This document shows positions 9,489 to 19,502 of a stretch of DNA of 64,000 nucleotides, piece after piece. The position numbers and the translations under genes were made by a program. The notes below the pieces were generated by a model. It was given only the letters and a program-made list of their open reading frames with translations. It was not told the DNA's origin and did no database searches. Every line of letters begins with the position of its first letter. Positions within the stretch are counted from its first letter, which is position 1. The stretch is from Psychromonas sp. L1A2 (GTDB taxonomy: Bacteria > Pseudomonadota > Gammaproteobacteria > Enterobacterales > Psychromonadaceae). Location of the stretch: positions 1,364,001-1,428,000 of the forward strand of contig NZ_WUAG01000002.1 in the NCBI RefSeq assembly GCF_009828855.1, in the 5' to 3' direction.

Positions 9489-10961
9489 TTATTTATCTAA
9501 ACCACCTAAACATAAGTATTTGATTTCTAAGTAATCGTCTAATCCATATTTTGAACCTTCACGTCCATTACCAGATTGTTTTACCCCGCCAAATGGAGCC
9601 GCTGCATTGGAAATTGCACCTTCATTGATACCTACCATGCCATACTCTAGGTTTTCAGCCACTCGCCAAATTAACCCAATATCGCGAGCGTAAAAGTAAG
9701 CAGCCAAACCATACTCAGTATCATTTGCCATCGCGATCACTTCGTCTTCATCTTCAAAACTAATAATTGGAGACACTGGACCAAATATTTCATTACTTGC
9801 GATGGGCATATCGTTAGTCACGTTAGTTAAAATAGTAGGTTGATAAAAAGCATCTCCAGCTTTATCAGTTTTCCCACCCAATACGAGTTTAGCCCCAGCA
9901 GAAATTGACTCTTTTACTAACTTATCAACCCCTTCCACAGCTTGACTTGAAATCATCGGACCAATATTAATACCGTCAATTAGGCCATCACCAATCGTTA
10001 ATTTAGATACAGCGGCAGTAAATTTTTCAGTAAAATCTTCAAGCACTTTGCTTTGCACAAAAATACGATTCGTACAGACACAGGTTTGACCCGCATTACG
10101 ATATTTAGACATTAACGCCCCTTTTACTGCGGCATCAATATCTGCATCATTAAATACAATAAAAGGCGCATTACCTCCTAACTCCATCGATACTTTTTTT
10201 ACTGATGTTGCACATTGGCTGATCAAAGACTTACCCACCGCAGTTGAACCAGTAAAAGTAAATTTATCAACATCAGGATGCTGGGTTAAGACTTCGCCCA
10301 TCCCTCTTGCATCATCACCTACAACTACATTAAAAACACCTGCCGGTATACCTGCTCGCTCTGCTAATTCAGCCATAGCCAACGCAGAAAGTGGCGTTTG
10401 TGTTGCTGGACGCACAACAAAAGTACAACCAGCCGCTAATGCAGCTGCTGCTTTACGTGAAATCATTGCATTAGGGAAATTCCATGGCGTAATCGATGCG
10501 ACGACACCAACAGGTTGTTTGATCACAATAATACGTTTATCGTTAGAAGGACCTGGGATGGTATCACCATAAATACGCTTCCCCTCTTCAGCAAACCATT
10601 CAATAAATGCAGCGCCGTAGGCTATTTCACCTTTTGCTTCTGCAATTGGTTTACCTTGCTCTAAGGTTAATATTCGCGCTAAATCGTCTTGATGTTGAAT
10701 CATTAAATCAAACCAGTTTTTCATAATGCCAGCACGTTCAGTTGCTGATTTTGATGACCACATTTTAAATGCGTCATTTGCCGATTTGATGGCTAATTCA
10801 GTTTCAGCAACACCCGCATTAGCAACTCGAGCAATCACCTCTCCATTCGCAGGGTTAGTCACATCAATTTGTGATTCACTACTGTGCCAACTGCCATTGA
10901 TATAAGAAAAATGTTTAATTAATTGTTTATCTTGTAAACCTAAGTCTTGATGATTCAGCAT
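9489..10961 (-). CDS. gabD: Succinate-semialdehyde dehydrogenase (NAD(P)+)
   Basis: Aldehyde dehydrogenase of 490 residues that oxidises succinate semialdehyde to succinate, completing the GABA shunt with the downstream gabT. Visible are the cofactor-binding TPWNFPNAMISRKAAAALAAG, FTGSTAVGKSL, the general base Glu in MELGGNAPF (about residue 263) and the nucleophile Cys in NAGQTCVCTNR (about residue 297), the double-Cys arrangement typical of GabD-type enzymes. The C-terminus GGVKQSGNGREGSKYGLDDY is also typical. It is divergent from a LysR regulator 108 bp away. Confidence 0.93.
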   Translation of the reverse strand: MLNHQDLGLQDKQLIKHFSYINGSWHSSESQIDVTNPANGEVIARVANAGVAETELAIKSANDAFKMWSSKSATERAGIMKNWFDLMIQHQDDLARILTLEQGKPIAEAKGEIAYGAAFIEWFAEEGKRIYGDTIPGPSNDKRIIVIKQPVGVVASITPWNFPNAMISRKAAAALAAGCTFVVRPATQTPLSALAMAELAERAGIPAGVFNVVVGDDARGMGEVLTQHPDVDKFTFTGSTAVGKSLISQCATSVKKVSMELGGNAPFIVFNDADIDAAVKGALMSKYRNAGQTCVCTNRIFVQSKVLEDFTEKFTAAVSKLTIGDGLIDGINIGPMISSQAVEGVDKLVKESISAGAKLVLGGKTDKAGDAFYQPTILTNVTNDMPIASNEIFGPVSPIISFEDEDEVIAMANDTEYGLAAYFYARDIGLIWRVAENLEYGMVGINEGAISNAAAPFGGVKQSGNGREGSKYGLDDYLEIKYLCLGGLDK

Positions 10962-11069
10962 AAATAACCTCTACGATTTAATGTTTAGCTATTGAATACT
11001 AAATTTAAGTCATGTTAAATATAAAACTATCAACCTAAAGGTTTAACTAAATAAAACATTAGAGAATTT

Positions 11070-12002
11070 ATGAACACTCATTCGATCATTCCCAAACCCA
11101 TCGCTGAATATGATTTACGGTTATTACGTATTTTTGTTTCAGTTGTAGAGCATGGTGGGTTTTCTGCTGCTGAAAAAGCGCTTGGCATTACCCGATCGAC
11201 GATTAGTGTTCATATGTCTAACCTTGAAACACGAATGAAATTAAAACTTTGTATGCGTGGGCGAGGAGGTTTCTCATTAACCGAAGAAGGTCAATTAGTC
11301 TATCGAGCGGTTATTAATTTATTTGATTCATTAAATGATTTCTCATTAATAGTGGGCACATTAGGTAAAGAGTTGAGTGGTGAAATAGTTATTTTATGTG
11401 CAGATCAACTAGATAAAAATAAGCAAAAAAAATTAGCTAATATGATTGAAATTGTTCATCGCAAAGCGCCTAATTTACATATTACGTTAGATGGAGATTC
11501 TATTTCTAACATTGAAAAATTATTACTTAAAGATAAAGCACATATTGGTATATTTCCTGGTTACCAAAAGATTGAAGGCTTAAGTTACACACGTTTAACT
11601 AGTGAACCTATTTATCTTTGTTGTGGTAAAAAGCACCCTTTCTTTAACAAGGTTGATACTCACATTACACCTGAAGATTTAGCCTCTGCCTCCACCATTC
11701 ACCCAGGTATTGATATAGAAGAAAATGGTAAAAAACAGTTAAGAAAATTAAATCTGAATGCCAAGGCTTACCAATTTGATATGCGTAAAACAATGATATT
11801 GTCTGGCCAATATCTAGGTTATATGCCGCAAAGTTATATTCAACAAGAATTAAATGCTGGAGAGATTAGAATAATTCAACCAAGTACACTGACTTATCAA
11901 TTTGATTTATCTTTAGTGCATAAAAAAGTGCCGATAGAGCCGAATAAAGTTGAATTATTGCAAAGTGCTTTTAAGGTAGCGTTTGATTTAGTGCAAAAAT
12001 AA
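11070..12002 (+). CDS. LysR-family regulator divergent from gabD
   Basis: A 310-residue LysR-type transcription factor. The winged helix-turn-helix is at about residues 15-75 (LRLLRIFVSVVEHGGFSAAE, LGITRSTISVHMSNLETRM); the rest is a periplasmic-binding-like effector domain. It is divergently transcribed from gabDT across a 108-bp gap, the usual layout for a LysR protein controlling the neighbouring genes and itself. The effector is unknown; GABA, succinate semialdehyde or a guanidino compound are candidates by context only. Confidence 0.88.
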   Translation: MNTHSIIPKPIAEYDLRLLRIFVSVVEHGGFSAAEKALGITRSTISVHMSNLETRMKLKLCMRGRGGFSLTEEGQLVYRAVINLFDSLNDFSLIVGTLGKELSGEIVILCADQLDKNKQKKLANMIEIVHRKAPNLHITLDGDSISNIEKLLLKDKAHIGIFPGYQKIEGLSYTRLTSEPIYLCCGKKHPFFNKVDTHITPEDLASASTIHPGIDIEENGKKQLRKLNLNAKAYQFDMRKTMILSGQYLGYMPQSYIQQELNAGEIRIIQPSTLTYQFDLSLVHKKVPIEPNKVELLQSAFKVAFDLVQK

Positions 12003-12111
12003 ACCTAAATTTAAATAGATTTCAGTCTAAATAGTTAAGAGTAATAATAATTATATCTAAAAATATGATACTTCTTATTTGACTGCATAGATGTATTCTG
12101 GTCAAGTCTAA

Positions 12112-13230
12112 GCACACACTGGTTTAGGTCATTTAGAAGGTTTCATTGCTGGATTAGGCCAGCTAAAAACGCGAGAAACCCTACCTAATGGGGATATTAT
12201 TTGTAGAGAATCTATTGGTGTTTGTGGACTTATCACTCCTTGGAACTGGCCTATAAACCAAATTGCTTTAAAAGTTATTCCTGCACTGGCGACAGGCTGT
12301 ACTTGTGTATTAAAGCCAAGTGAACAGACTCCCCTTAATGCAATGCTTTTTGCTGAAATGATTGAAGAAGCAGGATTTCCAGCAGGAAGCTTCAATCTAG
12401 TTAATGGAGATGGTATATCGGCAGGTGCAGTACTTTCTAAGCACAAAGATGTCGATATGGTTTCATTTACCGGGTCAACAAAAGCCGGAATATCAATCAG
12501 TAAAAGTGCTGCGGATACAATTAAAAGAGTAACTTTAGAACTCGGTGGAAAATCTCCCAACATTATCTTTGATGATGCAGATATCGAAACAAGTGTCGTG
12601 CGTGGAGTTCAAACTTGCTTTCTTAATTCAGGTCAATCCTGTGATGCTCCTACTCGCATGTTGATCCAACAATCTGTGTATGAAAAAGCAACTCTTATTG
12701 CAAAGTCTGCTGCAGAAGCTGTTCTAGTGGGAATGCCGGATGAAGAAGGTGAGCATATCGGGCCATTAGTCAGCCAGAAACAATTTGAACGAGTTCAAGA
12801 TATGATCAAAAAAGGCATCACTGAAGGAGCTAATTTACTTGTTGGTGGCACTGGCAAGCCTGCTGGATTTGAAGCAGGATATTTCGCCAAACCAACTGTA
12901 TTTTCAAATGTAACGAATGAGATGAACATTGCTCGTGAAGAAATATTTGGTCCCGTACTCGTTCTTATTCCATTTGCAGACGAACAGCAAGCAATTGAGA
13001 TAGCAAATGATACAGACTATGGTTTAGCAGCCTATATTGAAACAAATGATATGAATCGAGCTGAACGTGTTGCTGCTCGTTTACGCGCAGGCATGGTACA
13101 TATTAATGGTGGGCCCCATCGTTATGGAAGCCCATTTGGAGGGTATAAATATTCTGGAGTTGGTAGAGAGGGAGGTGTACTAGGCTTAGAGGACTTCCTA
13201 GAAATAAAAACACTTCACTATCCAGGTTAA
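12112..13230 (+). pseudogene. Aldehyde dehydrogenase remnant lacking its N-terminus
   Basis: An open frame of 372 codons encodes residues equivalent to about 110 onward of a roughly 480-residue aldehyde dehydrogenase. It is preceded in frame by TAA (12109-12111), without a plausible start before the homology begins (GLGHLEGFIAGLGQLKTRE). The retained part holds TPWNWPINQIALKVIPALA, FTGSTKAGISI, the base Glu in LELGGKSPN, the nucleophile Cys in NSGQSCDAPTR, and an intact C-terminus. Only 109 bp separate it from the LysR gene, so the missing N-terminus is not hidden upstream. A shorter protein could start at ATG 12343, but it would lack the front of the cofactor domain. Probably a deletion or recombination product. 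Confidence 0.82.
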
Positions 13231-13283
13231 AGGCTGAAATAGTTGATTACTCAAAAACATATAATATCTTGTAAAACCTATTT

Positions 13284-13317
13284 AACCTTAGTTATCTTTC
13301 ATGTGATAACTAAGGTT
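13284..13317. terminator. Inverted repeat between convergent genes
   Basis: Perfect 13-bp arms (13284-13296, 13305-13317) with an 8-nt loop in the gap between the aldehyde dehydrogenase remnant and the convergent dehydrogenase gene. No strong U-tract on either side, so it is a likely but unproven bidirectional terminator. Confidence 0.5.
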
Positions 13318-13395
13318 GTGCAAATAACCATGTTCTAATTCAGTTATTTGTGCATCAAAGAAATATCCAAATATCGAGCTGTTAGATAATCTGAA

Positions 13396-14298
13396 TTAAG
13401 CATTAACGAATTGACCTTGATAACCTAAAGCAGCAGTTGAGATTTGTTTTACTATAACCTCAGGAGTAGCACTTGATGCAATGTGTGGTGTAATAAAGAC
13501 ATTATCCAAATTTCTTAATTTACTTTGACTCGACAGAGGTTCTGTTTTAAATACATCTAGTATAGCGCCACGTAGTAAGTTTTTAGACAATAACTCAACC
13601 AAATCTTCTTCAATGACATGATCACCTCGACCACAATTTATTAAGCTAGCAGTCATTGGTAACATCGATAAAAAGGATTGATTTAAAATACCTACTGTCG
13701 CAGTATTTAAGGGCAGTAAGTTAACGAGTATATCCAACTCTCCAAGCATATCAGGTAAAGCATCATTGCCATGAACACTATATACTCCTTCAATATGCTT
13801 TGGGCTTCTCGACCATCCTGACACTTGATAACCCATGGAAGCTAACTTTGTAGCAACAAAGCTACCAATCTCCCCAAGACCTAATACACCGACTTTAATA
13901 TTTTTTGTGTTACGTTGTGGAAGCGGTTGCCAAACCTTAGTTTTATCGGCTTGATTATATCTATCCATATCTCGCTGATAATATAATACCCCCCATAACA
14001 CATACTCAAACATCCCTACTTTTTGATCTTCATCGATGATGCGTTCAACCTTCAAACCAGATGATAATAAATCACCGAGGTTATCTTCTCCGGCACCGAC
14101 TGAATGTAAACATTCAAGTTGAGGAAAATCAGATAATAATGATGCTTCAGGGTACCAACAAGCAGCGACTTTTGCTTTATTTGCAAGTGGATTGGTAGGT
14201 AACACCCATTCAACTTCAGGAGCAACTTGCGGCGCACAATTTAAAAAATGTTCAACAAGTTCAGGGTCATTCATTGCGATTAATATGATGGGTTTCAT
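13396..14298 (-). CDS. D-2-hydroxyacid dehydrogenase (GhrA-like)
   Basis: NAD(P)-dependent 2-hydroxyacid dehydrogenase, 300 residues, close in length to glyoxylate/hydroxypyruvate reductase A. The Rossmann motif VGVLGLGEIGSFVATKLASM is at about residues 136-155, followed by GWSRSP (the Arg/Ser after the second strand suggests NADPH). Then come NCGRGDHVIEEDLVELL with the catalytic Arg region, the Glu in DVFKTEPL, and the catalytic His in ITPHIASSA. It is the last gene of the 13.4-21.6 kb operon, 5 nt after the class II aldolase, and would reduce or oxidise a small 2-oxo/2-hydroxy acid released in that pathway. The true substrate is unknown. Confidence 0.85.
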   Translation of the reverse strand: MKPIILIAMNDPELVEHFLNCAPQVAPEVEWVLPTNPLANKAKVAACWYPEASLLSDFPQLECLHSVGAGEDNLGDLLSSGLKVERIIDEDQKVGMFEYVLWGVLYYQRDMDRYNQADKTKVWQPLPQRNTKNIKVGVLGLGEIGSFVATKLASMGYQVSGWSRSPKHIEGVYSVHGNDALPDMLGELDILVNLLPLNTATVGILNQSFLSMLPMTASLINCGRGDHVIEEDLVELLSKNLLRGAILDVFKTEPLSSQSKLRNLDNVFITPHIASSATPEVIVKQISTAALGYQGQFVNA

Positions 14299-14303
14299 GG
14301 TGA

Positions 14304-15041
14304 TTAATCCTTGTATGACGGGTCAATACGGTCAAGCTTTCTTAACCAAGCATCCCAGACTATTTGTCTTTCATGTGCTACTTTTTTAAACTGTCCTGAC
14401 ACATAGTTTGCTAACTTATCAGGAATAATCTGAATACGTGATAGACCTGCGGCTTGCCCTGCTGCGACTTGAATTTCACAGGCTTTATTTAGGTAAAACA
14501 TGATTTGAAAAGCATCAGCAACCGTCTCACCGACACTTAGTAACCCATGATTTTTTAGGATTAAAGCCATATTGTCGCCTAAAGAAGCTTGAATACGTGC
14601 GCGTTCTTCAAGATTAAACGCAACCCCTTCATAATCGTGATAACCAACCTGCTCATGAAATTCTGCACTAATTTGGTTAACATTTAACAAACCACTTTCG
14701 CAAGCTGCAACCGCCATACCAGCTAAAGTATGGGTATGAATCACACAATGCGCATCGTCACGCGCACTGTGCACCGCACTGTGAATAGTGAACCCCGCTG
14801 GATTATATTTAGCATCTCCGCTCACAATATGACCTTTCGCATCAACGACAATTAAATTACTTGCAGTGATTTCATCAAACATCAACCCAAAAGGATTAAT
14901 GAGAAATCGAGCTTCACCTTCACTAGGCAAACGAACTGAAAAATGTGTATATAACGTATCTTCCCAACCAAACATAGCGGCTAAACGATAAGCAGCTGCG
15001 AGATCACGGCGCAGAATTTGTTCTTGTACTTGTTCATCCAT
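14304..15041 (-). CDS. Class II aldolase/adducin family protein
   Basis: A 245-residue protein of the class II aldolase/adducin family (fuculose-phosphate aldolase-like Zn enzymes). Seen are LAAAYRLAAMFGWEDTLYTHFSVR at the start, NPFGLMFDEITASNL, the metal-binding pair in CVIHTHTLAGMAVAA, a further metal ligand in HEQVGYHDYEG, and ILKNHGLLSVG near the C-terminus. Family members cleave or decarboxylate phosphorylated or free hydroxy-oxo compounds. It overlaps the stop of the transporter gene by one base, so it is part of the same operon. The pairing with a hydroxyacid dehydrogenase suggests retro-aldol release of a small oxo acid (inference). Confidence 0.85.
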   Translation of the reverse strand: MDEQVQEQILRRDLAAAYRLAAMFGWEDTLYTHFSVRLPSEGEARFLINPFGLMFDEITASNLIVVDAKGHIVSGDAKYNPAGFTIHSAVHSARDDAHCVIHTHTLAGMAVAACESGLLNVNQISAEFHEQVGYHDYEGVAFNLEERARIQASLGDNMALILKNHGLLSVGETVADAFQIMFYLNKACEIQVAAGQAAGLSRIQIIPDKLANYVSGQFKKVAHERQIVWDAWLRKLDRIDPSYKD

Positions 15042-16570
15042 TAGCTTGCTTTCCCCATAAATGCTTTAACTCGTTCAAAACCTTCTTTATTATTTGGATT
15101 GTCAATAATATCAACAGGACTCGCATCAACTTGTATTATGCCATCTTCCATCATAATAACGCGGTCAGAAACTGATAATGCAAACTCCATTTCATGCGTC
15201 ACAATGATCATAGTCATCCCTTCTTTTGCTAAATCTTGAATCACTTTTAATACTTCTCCGACCATTTCTGGGTCTAACGCCGAGGTAGGTTCATCGAACA
15301 ACATAATATCAGGGGACATTGCCAATGCACGTGCGATCGCTACACGTTGTTGTTGACCACCAGAAAGTTGATGCGGGTATTTGTAGGCATGCGCTAGTAA
15401 CCCTACTCTGTCTAATAAAAACAAGGCTTGAGCTTGAGTCTCTGAGTCAGAAGTATTTTTATCGTGGTAGTTAGGTGCAATCATAATATTTTGTAATACG
15501 GTTTTATGCGGAAATAAATTAAACGATTGAAACACCATGCCAATACGTTTTATCCCTTCGAAAACAGTACGCTGATTGCTTTGCCCTTTTGGTTTAATGA
15601 AATCTTCCCCAAACAACACAATTTCACCCCCATCAATTTTCTCAAGATCATTAATGGTTCTAATCAGTGTGGTTTTACCTGAGCCTGAAGGCCCAATAAT
15701 ACTTAATACTTCACCAGGTTTTACTTTAAGATCTATACCTTTTAATACTTCATGTCGGCCGTATGATTTTTTAATTTTTTGTAGAAAAAGTGCATTAGGC
15801 ACACCTTTTTGCGTTGGGTCTATTGGTGTATGAGTAACCGCTGTAGATTGCTGTCTTAACACTTCACATTCTTCATCGGACAACGCTTCAGGCGAGCGTA
15901 ATGAAATATCCATTTTTCTCTCAGCCCAATGCAAAATCGTACTAAAGATAGTAACAATAGCAACGTAGTAAACCGCAACGGCTAATAAGGTTTCTAACAC
16001 TAAAAAGTTTTGCGAATACAGACGTTGTCCGACTTGTAACAGTTCAGATAATGAAATGGCAGAGACTAATGAACTGAGCTTAATAATAGTAACAAATTCA
16101 TTGACCATAGCAGGCATTGAAACACGAATAGCTTGTGGAATAATAATGATGCGTTGCACACCTAAAAAACCAATGCTTAATGCATGCCCCGCTTCTTTTT
16201 GTCCTTTAGCAACAGAGACTAAACCACTACGATGAATTTCTGCCATATACGCGGCTTCTGTTACTACTAAACTGACTAAACCAGCAAAAAAAGGCACACC
16301 AAGATAAGGCCCTGTTACTGGAAATAATTGCGGCATGTTGTAAACAAACACTAATACAACTAATAACGGGACACTTCGAAAAAACCAAACAAATACTGAG
16401 GAGGGTATCGATAACCATTTTTTTTCAGAAAGCTTTCCGCAAGCAACTACAAAACCAAATACTGCCCCAAAGCTCCACGCTAACACACTCAAAATAATAA
16501 CGATGACACATGCTTCGTAAAAAGCAGACATAGTAAATAATGAAAAAAAGTATTCCCAATCTAAACTCAT
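15041..16570 (-). CDS. Fused amino-acid-type ABC permease/ATP-binding protein
   Basis: A single 509-residue polypeptide joining a HisM/GlnP-type permease (about residues 1-215, roughly five membrane spans, EAA loop around [20 protein letters not shown]) to a GlnQ-type ATPase (about residues 260-505: Walker [11 protein letters not shown]-loop QSFNLFPH, signature [15 protein letters not shown], Walker [15 protein letters not shown]-loop VTHEMEFA). The start is set at ATG 16570, preceded by AAGGAG. An in-frame extension further upstream has no ribosome site. Usually these are two genes. The binding protein is the preceding gene, so the importer is complete with two cistrons. The substrate is probably an amino-acid-like guanidino or ureido compound, judged from the enzymes in the operon. 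Confidence 0.9.
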   Translation of the reverse strand: MSLDWEYFFSLFTMSAFYEACVIVIILSVLAWSFGAVFGFVVACGKLSEKKWLSIPSSVFVWFFRSVPLLVVLVFVYNMPQLFPVTGPYLGVPFFAGLVSLVVTEAAYMAEIHRSGLVSVAKGQKEAGHALSIGFLGVQRIIIIPQAIRVSMPAMVNEFVTIIKLSSLVSAISLSELLQVGQRLYSQNFLVLETLLAVAVYYVAIVTIFSTILHWAERKMDISLRSPEALSDEECEVLRQQSTAVTHTPIDPTQKGVPNALFLQKIKKSYGRHEVLKGIDLKVKPGEVLSIIGPSGSGKTTLIRTINDLEKIDGGEIVLFGEDFIKPKGQSNQRTVFEGIKRIGMVFQSFNLFPHKTVLQNIMIAPNYHDKNTSDSETQAQALFLLDRVGLLAHAYKYPHQLSGGQQQRVAIARALAMSPDIMLFDEPTSALDPEMVGEVLKVIQDLAKEGMTMIIVTHEMEFALSVSDRVIMMEDGIIQVDASPVDIIDNPNNKEGFERVKAFMGKAS

Positions 16571-16632
16571 AAAAACTCCTTGAAAGTGAATAACTTTCTG
16601 CACAAAATATGTGTTAAGAGACAACAAAAGAA

Positions 16633-16654
16633 GCTATGGCAAGATAGCCATAGC
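16633..16654 (-). promoter_or_regulatory. Intercistronic hairpin after the binding-protein gene
   Basis: Perfect 8-bp stem (16633-16640, 16647-16654) with a 6-nt loop, without a U-tract, 10 nt past the binding-protein stop and 63 nt before the permease-ATPase gene. Such hairpins often protect the upstream message so the binding protein is made in excess (inference). Confidence 0.5.
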
Positions 16655-16663
16655 GATTAAAAA

Positions 16664-17464
16664 TTATTCAGTGATAGGTATTAATTCATATTTTGTAATC
16701 AACGCTTGGTAAGAACCATCTGCTTTAATCTCTGACATCGCTTTTTCTAATTGCGATTTTAGCTCATCATTTCCTTGCTTAAGGTAAATACCCAGTGTTT
16801 GCGGGAAAATTAAGGTTGTTGAAGAAATTTCCACACGCTCTCTCGTACGTTCAACCAACATTTGTGCTGCACCTGCAATTTCAATCTGAGCCTGTATGTT
16901 CTTAGACATCATTGCTTGTGTTGCTTCTGGCGCGGTTGGAAATTCTTGAACGACAATCGACGGTAAATCGTTTGCGACACAGTAAGAATCGGACAGTTCG
17001 TGCAGTGTTTTAACCCACGTTGTACCTTGTTGAAGCCCAACTTTCACGCCACATAGATCTTCACCTGTTTTAGGTTGAATATCACTCCCTTTAGCAACCA
17101 TGATTGAAGCACCTGTTTTGGCATAAGGAATGGCATCTGCCTTTTCTAAACGATCAGGAATAATGTACATACCTGAAATTACAGCATCAAATTTATTAGA
17201 GGCTAAGCCCAGAATCAAGCCCGTAAACTTATTATCAGTAAACCCATATTCAACACCCATTTTATTGGCCAATAATGCGGTTAATTCAGGATCGAATCCT
17301 ACTACTTTGTCACCGTCATAAGACTCAAAAGGAGGATAAGTAATTTCCATTCCAACATTAATTTTACCTTCAGTTAATGTGCTAGCCGCTAAAGCACTTG
17401 TACTGCTAAGTCCTATTGCCGCTGCAATAAGTGTTGATGTAAATAGTTTTTTTGCCTTTTCCAT
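16664..17464 (-). CDS. Amino-acid-type ABC transporter substrate-binding protein
   Basis: Periplasmic binding protein of family 3 (SBP_bac_3), 266 residues. Signal peptide at about residues 1-27 (LFTSTLIAAAIGLSSTSALA, cleavage after ALA). The mature start, LTEGKINVGMEITYPPFESYDG, is followed by VVGFDPELTALLANKMG, the ligand-contact motif of polar amino acid binders. It sits 93 nt after the oxygenase gene and before the fused permease-ATPase. The ligand is unknown; operon context suggests a guanidino or N-carbamoyl amino acid. Confidence 0.9.
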   Translation of the reverse strand: MEKAKKLFTSTLIAAAIGLSSTSALAASTLTEGKINVGMEITYPPFESYDGDKVVGFDPELTALLANKMGVEYGFTDNKFTGLILGLASNKFDAVISGMYIIPDRLEKADAIPYAKTGASIMVAKGSDIQPKTGEDLCGVKVGLQQGTTWVKTLHELSDSYCVANDLPSIVVQEFPTAPEATQAMMSKNIQAQIEIAGAAQMLVERTRERVEISSTTLIFPQTLGIYLKQGNDELKSQLEKAMSEIKADGSYQALITKYELIPITE

Positions 17465-17557
17465 AAGTGTTATCCTTTTGATTTAATTAAAATATTCTAT
17501 TGTGTTAAGTATTTATTATATGAAATATTATTGTATTTAAAATTATTGTATTTAATA

Positions 17558-18601
17558 TTATGGCTGCTTTTTAAAATGACCAAACGTATTAACGCCTCTT
17601 GCTCGTTCAGGAAGCGACAACTCCCCTTTTGAAACCTTTTCTCGTAAATATCGATAAGTTTGTAACGCTTGGCTATACATATGCTCACCAATACTGAGTT
17701 CTTTGTATTCATTTTTACCATCGTCAAATTGCGGTAATGGTTTGACTAAGGTATCGTAATCGCAAGCAAAGAAAAGCGGGAAAGAATAACGCTCATGTGC
17801 CACTTTTCGAACACGATGTGATGTGGCAACAAACTTACCTGCAGTGAGTACTTCAAGCATATCGCCAATGTTAATCACAAAGGCTTCTTCATCATCAATT
17901 TGTACTGGTGGCGCATCTATCCAATCGCCATCGTCATTTAATACTTCTAGTCCAGGTTGGTCAGGTAATAACATAGTGAAACACTCATAATCCGTATGTG
18001 CGCCAATACCAGGACGATCCAGCACCTCTTTATTGAATGGATAATGAATTAATCTCAGCTTTGCTGGCGGACAAGTCACCATGCTTTCGAAATAGCTTTC
18101 TTCTAACCCCAACGCCAATGCAAACCCAGAAAACAATTTTCTACCGAGACCAAATACGGTGTTGTAATAGGCTAAGATAGGTTCTCTAAATTCGGCTAAT
18201 TCTGGCCACTCGTTTTCACCAATCAATGGCGTATTATTCAATACATACGGGTTATCTTTAGGAGCAGGAAAGCCAACATCATAAGCCTCTTTGTTATCGG
18301 GTTTACCTGTGCCATAAATTTCTTCACCTTCAGGTACAAAGCCCTTATGGGTTTTAGAGTCTCCAATATAATGTTGCATTTTTGTAGTCAGTGATTGGCT
18401 AAAAAACTGCTTAGCAGCTAGTCGCAAGCCAGCAATTTGCGCTTTAGGCACACCGTGTCCTGTGACATATAAAAAGCCAACTTCGGCAGCTGCTTTACCC
18501 ATTTTATCTGCAACCGCTTGGCGCTCTTTTATATCTGTACTGAATAATCCCGATACATTGATAACAGGAATACTAGTGAATGCTGGCTTTGTATTACTCA
18601 T
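17558..18601 (-). CDS. 2-oxoglutarate/Fe(II)-dependent oxygenase, isopenicillin N synthase family
   Basis: Cytosolic non-heme iron oxygenase, 347 residues. The N-terminal DIOX_N domain is [10 protein letters not shown]...[12 protein letters not shown] (about 11-52). The 2-His-1-carboxylate triad is H202 and D204 in [11 protein letters not shown] and H262 in TSHRVRKV. The co-substrate-binding R271 and S273 are in [10 protein letters not shown]. The mid-region [16 protein letters not shown] recalls the EGEE/GKPD segment of ethylene-forming enzyme and its relatives. This family includes enzymes that hydroxylate arginine or homoarginine and let guanidine fall off, which makes guanidine release an attractive but untested role here. 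The ATG overlaps the stop of the TIM-barrel gene by 4 nt. Confidence 0.88.
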   Translation of the reverse strand: MSNTKPAFTSIPVINVSGLFSTDIKERQAVADKMGKAAAEVGFLYVTGHGVPKAQIAGLRLAAKQFFSQSLTTKMQHYIGDSKTHKGFVPEGEEIYGTGKPDNKEAYDVGFPAPKDNPYVLNNTPLIGENEWPELAEFREPILAYYNTVFGLGRKLFSGFALALGLEESYFESMVTCPPAKLRLIHYPFNKEVLDRPGIGAHTDYECFTMLLPDQPGLEVLNDDGDWIDAPPVQIDDEEAFVINIGDMLEVLTAGKFVATSHRVRKVAHERYSFPLFFACDYDTLVKPLPQFDDGKNEYKELSIGEHMYSQALQTYRYLREKVSKGELSLPERARGVNTFGHFKKQP

Positions 18602-19473
18602 AGAGCACCTTTCAAGTTATTAGTTGATGATACATTTTTCTGAAATAGTGAATAATGTGACTGTTCTTCCTCTGCCATCCAATCATTTAATGACCATAAA
18701 TCGGCAACAGGTACGTTAGTAAAAGGAAGGTGATGCAAGTAGCCATCAGGCCCAAATTCGGTGGTCATTGTTGTTACTTTTCGACCTTGAGATTGATGAT
18801 GAGACCAAACTTGTTCCCATACATGTTGGTGATATTTTAAAGCCATTTGATATTCAGGTGCTGCAGGATGAGGGACTTGTGCACCTTGGTCATAACCCAC
18901 ACGCGCTTGAATATGAAATACACGTTTCAAGAAAGCAGAGAGATCATCTTCAGGTTTATCAAGTAGACGTTCACACACTAAGATCCAGTGGCTAATATCC
19001 AGGGTAAACATCATGTCTGGCACTAGTTCCATTAGCTCAAGTGTTACCCATGGGCTGTAAAGCGACGTACTGCGATGGGTTTCAAAACTACAGATCACGT
19101 CGGCCTGCTTCGCGATAGCCAGTGCTTTTGTGAAAAACTCAACCTGTTTTTCCATTGGCCAACGATCATTACCCGCTAATACATTCACAAACTTCGCACC
19201 CAGTTCTTTTGCATAAGGCAACTGTTGCTCAAGAAGCTGTAAATGATCCGCAACCGTTTTACTTTGGTCGGGAATGACGTCGCCACCCGTAAAAATAATA
19301 CCGATATAATCTAAGCCAGTTGCTTCAAGTGCTTGTTTAAAAGCAGTTCTAGATTCAACATCTAGCGGCACTCTTCCCTCTACCCCTTGAAAACCAACTT
19401 TGCGCAACATAGGTGCTAGCGCGGTAATGGGCTCTTTAACACCCCATAATGTGCGATATAATGCTAATTCCAT
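18598..19473 (-). CDS. Sugar-phosphate isomerase/epimerase-like TIM-barrel protein
   Basis: A 291-residue xylose-isomerase-like (AP endonuclease 2 fold) TIM barrel. The start is ATG 19473, preceded by an excellent AAGGAGG. Metal-ligand candidates fall in the usual strand ends: Glu in CSFETHRS (about residue 130), Asp/His in FTLDISHW (about 158-161), His in [17 protein letters not shown], Glu in TTEFGPDGY. Members isomerise or epimerise hydroxy-oxo compounds or sugars. It sits between the amidinohydrolase (29 nt) and the oxygenase (4-nt overlap) and so probably acts on a hydroxylated intermediate of the same pathway. The exact reaction cannot be deduced. Confidence 0.82.
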   Translation of the reverse strand: MELALYRTLWGVKEPITALAPMLRKVGFQGVEGRVPLDVESRTAFKQALEATGLDYIGIIFTGGDVIPDQSKTVADHLQLLEQQLPYAKELGAKFVNVLAGNDRWPMEKQVEFFTKALAIAKQADVICSFETHRSTSLYSPWVTLELMELVPDMMFTLDISHWILVCERLLDKPEDDLSAFLKRVFHIQARVGYDQGAQVPHPAAPEYQMALKYHQHVWEQVWSHHQSQGRKVTTMTTEFGPDGYLHHLPFTNVPVADLWSLNDWMAEEEQSHYSLFQKNVSSTNNLKGAL

Positions 19474-19502
19474 TGCGACCTCCTTGACGACAATTTCACT
19501 TA

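Noticed and set aside
12129..12563. Open frame of 144 codons on the minus strand over the aldehyde dehydrogenase remnant
   Set aside because: Antisense shadow; the plus-strand frame has clear aldehyde dehydrogenase motifs.
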